Assembly (NCBI RefSeq): GCF_014851675.1
Contig: NZ_JACVAE010000001.1
Span: forward strand, 620,001 to 684,000
Source of the DNA: Rhizobium sp. ARZ01
GTDB lineage: Bacteria > Pseudomonadota > Alphaproteobacteria > Rhizobiales > Rhizobiaceae
Direction: 5' to 3'
DNA length: 64,000 nucleotides
A model generated the notes under the pieces. It made no database searches. It was not told the DNA's origin and saw nothing but the letters and a program-made list of their open reading frames with translations. This document shows positions 63,267 to 64,000 of the stretch, in pieces (position 1 is the first letter of the stretch; every line of letters starts with the position of its first letter). Both the position numbers and the translations under genes were made by a program.

Positions 63267-64000
63267 ATGACCGTCTCTGGCCTCAACATCCACCCGCTGA
63301 AGAGCGGCCGCGCGATACCCAAGACGGCAGTTTCGGTGCGCCTCGACGGCTTCGCAGACGACCGGCGCTTCATGGTGACAGATCCCGACGGGCGGTTCAT
63401 TACCCAGCGAGAGCTGCAGGTGCTTGCGCAGGTCGAGGCCTATCCGCTGGACGGTACGTTGCGTCTCGTCATGCACGGGCGGGAGATCATGCCCCGCTTC
63501 GACCCCGAGCGCCGGCTGCCGGTCACGGTCTGGGACAGCCCGGTCGACGCGGCTCTTGCCGATGATGCCGCCAATTCCACCCTGTCGGATTGGCTCGGCC
63601 GTGAGGTGCGACTTGTGCATATGGATGCGCAGGCGAGCCGTTATGAGGGAGAGAATTGGGCCGGCCAGCCGGCCCAGGTCGGATTCGCCGATGGCTTTCC
63701 GGTCCTCATCACCACAACCGGTTCGCTCGCCGACCTGAACCGCACCCTCGTCGAAAAGGGCCAGCAGCCGGTCGGCATGGATCGCTTCCGCACGAACATC
63801 CTGATCGATCACGACGGGGCCTGGGATGAGGATCTTTGGGAGGCGGTCGAGATCGGCGGGATCGTCTTCGATCTCGTGAAACCCTGCTCGCGCTGCATCA
63901 TGACCACGCAGGATCAGATGACGGGCGAGCGCATCGGCGGCAATCCGATCCAGGGCCTTGCCGAAAAGCGCATGTCCGCCGACCGCCGTGTTGTCGGCGT
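63267..64000 (+). CDS. MOSC domain protein (YcbX-like), 3' end outside the window
   Basis: The first 244 residues of a protein with an N-terminal MOSC beta-barrel domain (MTVSGLNIHPLKSGRAIPKT, DDRRFMVTDPDGRFITQREL) and the MOSC core with WENWAGQ-type sequence, MDRFRTNILIDHDGAWDEDL and the conserved Cys in VKPCSRCIMTTQDQMTGE. Such proteins bind molybdenum cofactor and detoxify N-hydroxylated compounds with a reductase partner. The start at ATG 63267 has GGAG 9 bases upstream; ATG 63252 is in the same frame. The gene is cut by the window edge. Confidence 0.9.
   Translation, partial: MTVSGLNIHPLKSGRAIPKTAVSVRLDGFADDRRFMVTDPDGRFITQRELQVLAQVEAYPLDGTLRLVMHGREIMPRFDPERRLPVTVWDSPVDAALADDAANSTLSDWLGREVRLVHMDAQASRYEGENWAGQPAQVGFADGFPVLITTTGSLADLNRTLVEKGQQPVGMDRFRTNILIDHDGAWDEDLWEAVEIGGIVFDLVKPCSRCIMTTQDQMTGERIGGNPIQGLAEKRMSADRRVVG

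Noticed and set aside
1..64000. CRISPR arrays, insertion sequences, prophage genes, riboswitches
   Set aside because: No regularly spaced repeats, transposase or phage structural genes, or recognisable riboswitch cores were seen on either strand.

Overview
The window reads as about 64 kb of chromosome from an alphaproteobacterium of the Rhizobiaceae, most likely Sinorhizobium/Ensifer. This is judged from gene content and protein character, not from a database search. The main clues are an inositol-catabolism block iolR-iolC-iolD-iolE-iolB with a C-terminally extended IolC, RopA-type porins, a second short FtsZ, the series rpoZ, rsh, acpS, lepB, rnc and era, and RIME-like palindromic repeats. 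GC content is high throughout except in a few intergenic stretches.

Layout. 0-11 kb holds single genes of mixed function: an LPG-synthase-type membrane protein, AMP nucleosidase, a YnfA-type membrane protein, two very small predicted exported or membrane proteins, a glutathione transferase, a DUF2147 protein, a Sel1 protein, a histidinol-phosphate-type aminotransferase, a PilZ protein, a secreted sulfatase and a glutaryl-CoA-type dehydrogenase. 11.6-19.5 kb is the myo-inositol pathway with its RpiR-type repressor and a divergent Gfo/Idh/MocA oxidoreductase. A perfect GGAA-N6-TTCC site lies in front of iolC. 19.5-25.4 kb is a sparse accessory-looking stretch with an RTX protein, tRNA-Ser(GCT), several tiny genes, a decayed gene and a GNAT/FemAB-like protein. 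25.4-31.2 kb holds a tail-less FtsZ and a porin cluster: three full-length genes and one short porin-like gene.

31.2-44.7 kb is core: an alpha/beta hydrolase, lytic transglycosylase, dapA, smpB, a NYN protein, rpoZ, rsh, a DUF3563 protein, a DUF2062 protein, acpS, lepB, rnc and era. 44.7-48.1 kb carries a PotD-like periplasmic binding protein that overlaps, by 14 bases, a membrane GGDEF-EAL protein. This is the architecture of the Vibrio polyamine-sensing pair NspS/MbaA and is the most interesting system here. 48.2-57.4 kb has cfa, tex, a second glutathione transferase, a divergent EamA exporter/MocR regulator pair with a perfect palindrome between them, a divergent ArsR/AHSA1 pair with a palindrome touching the ArsR start codon, and an L,D-transpeptidase lipoprotein. 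57.6-64 kb has recO, a PaaI-type thioesterase, a large DUF2339 membrane protein, an acyltransferase-3 protein and a MOSC protein cut by the window edge.

Start codons were set by Shine-Dalgarno spacing and family N-termini. Several small genes were found by reading alone and are given lower confidence.
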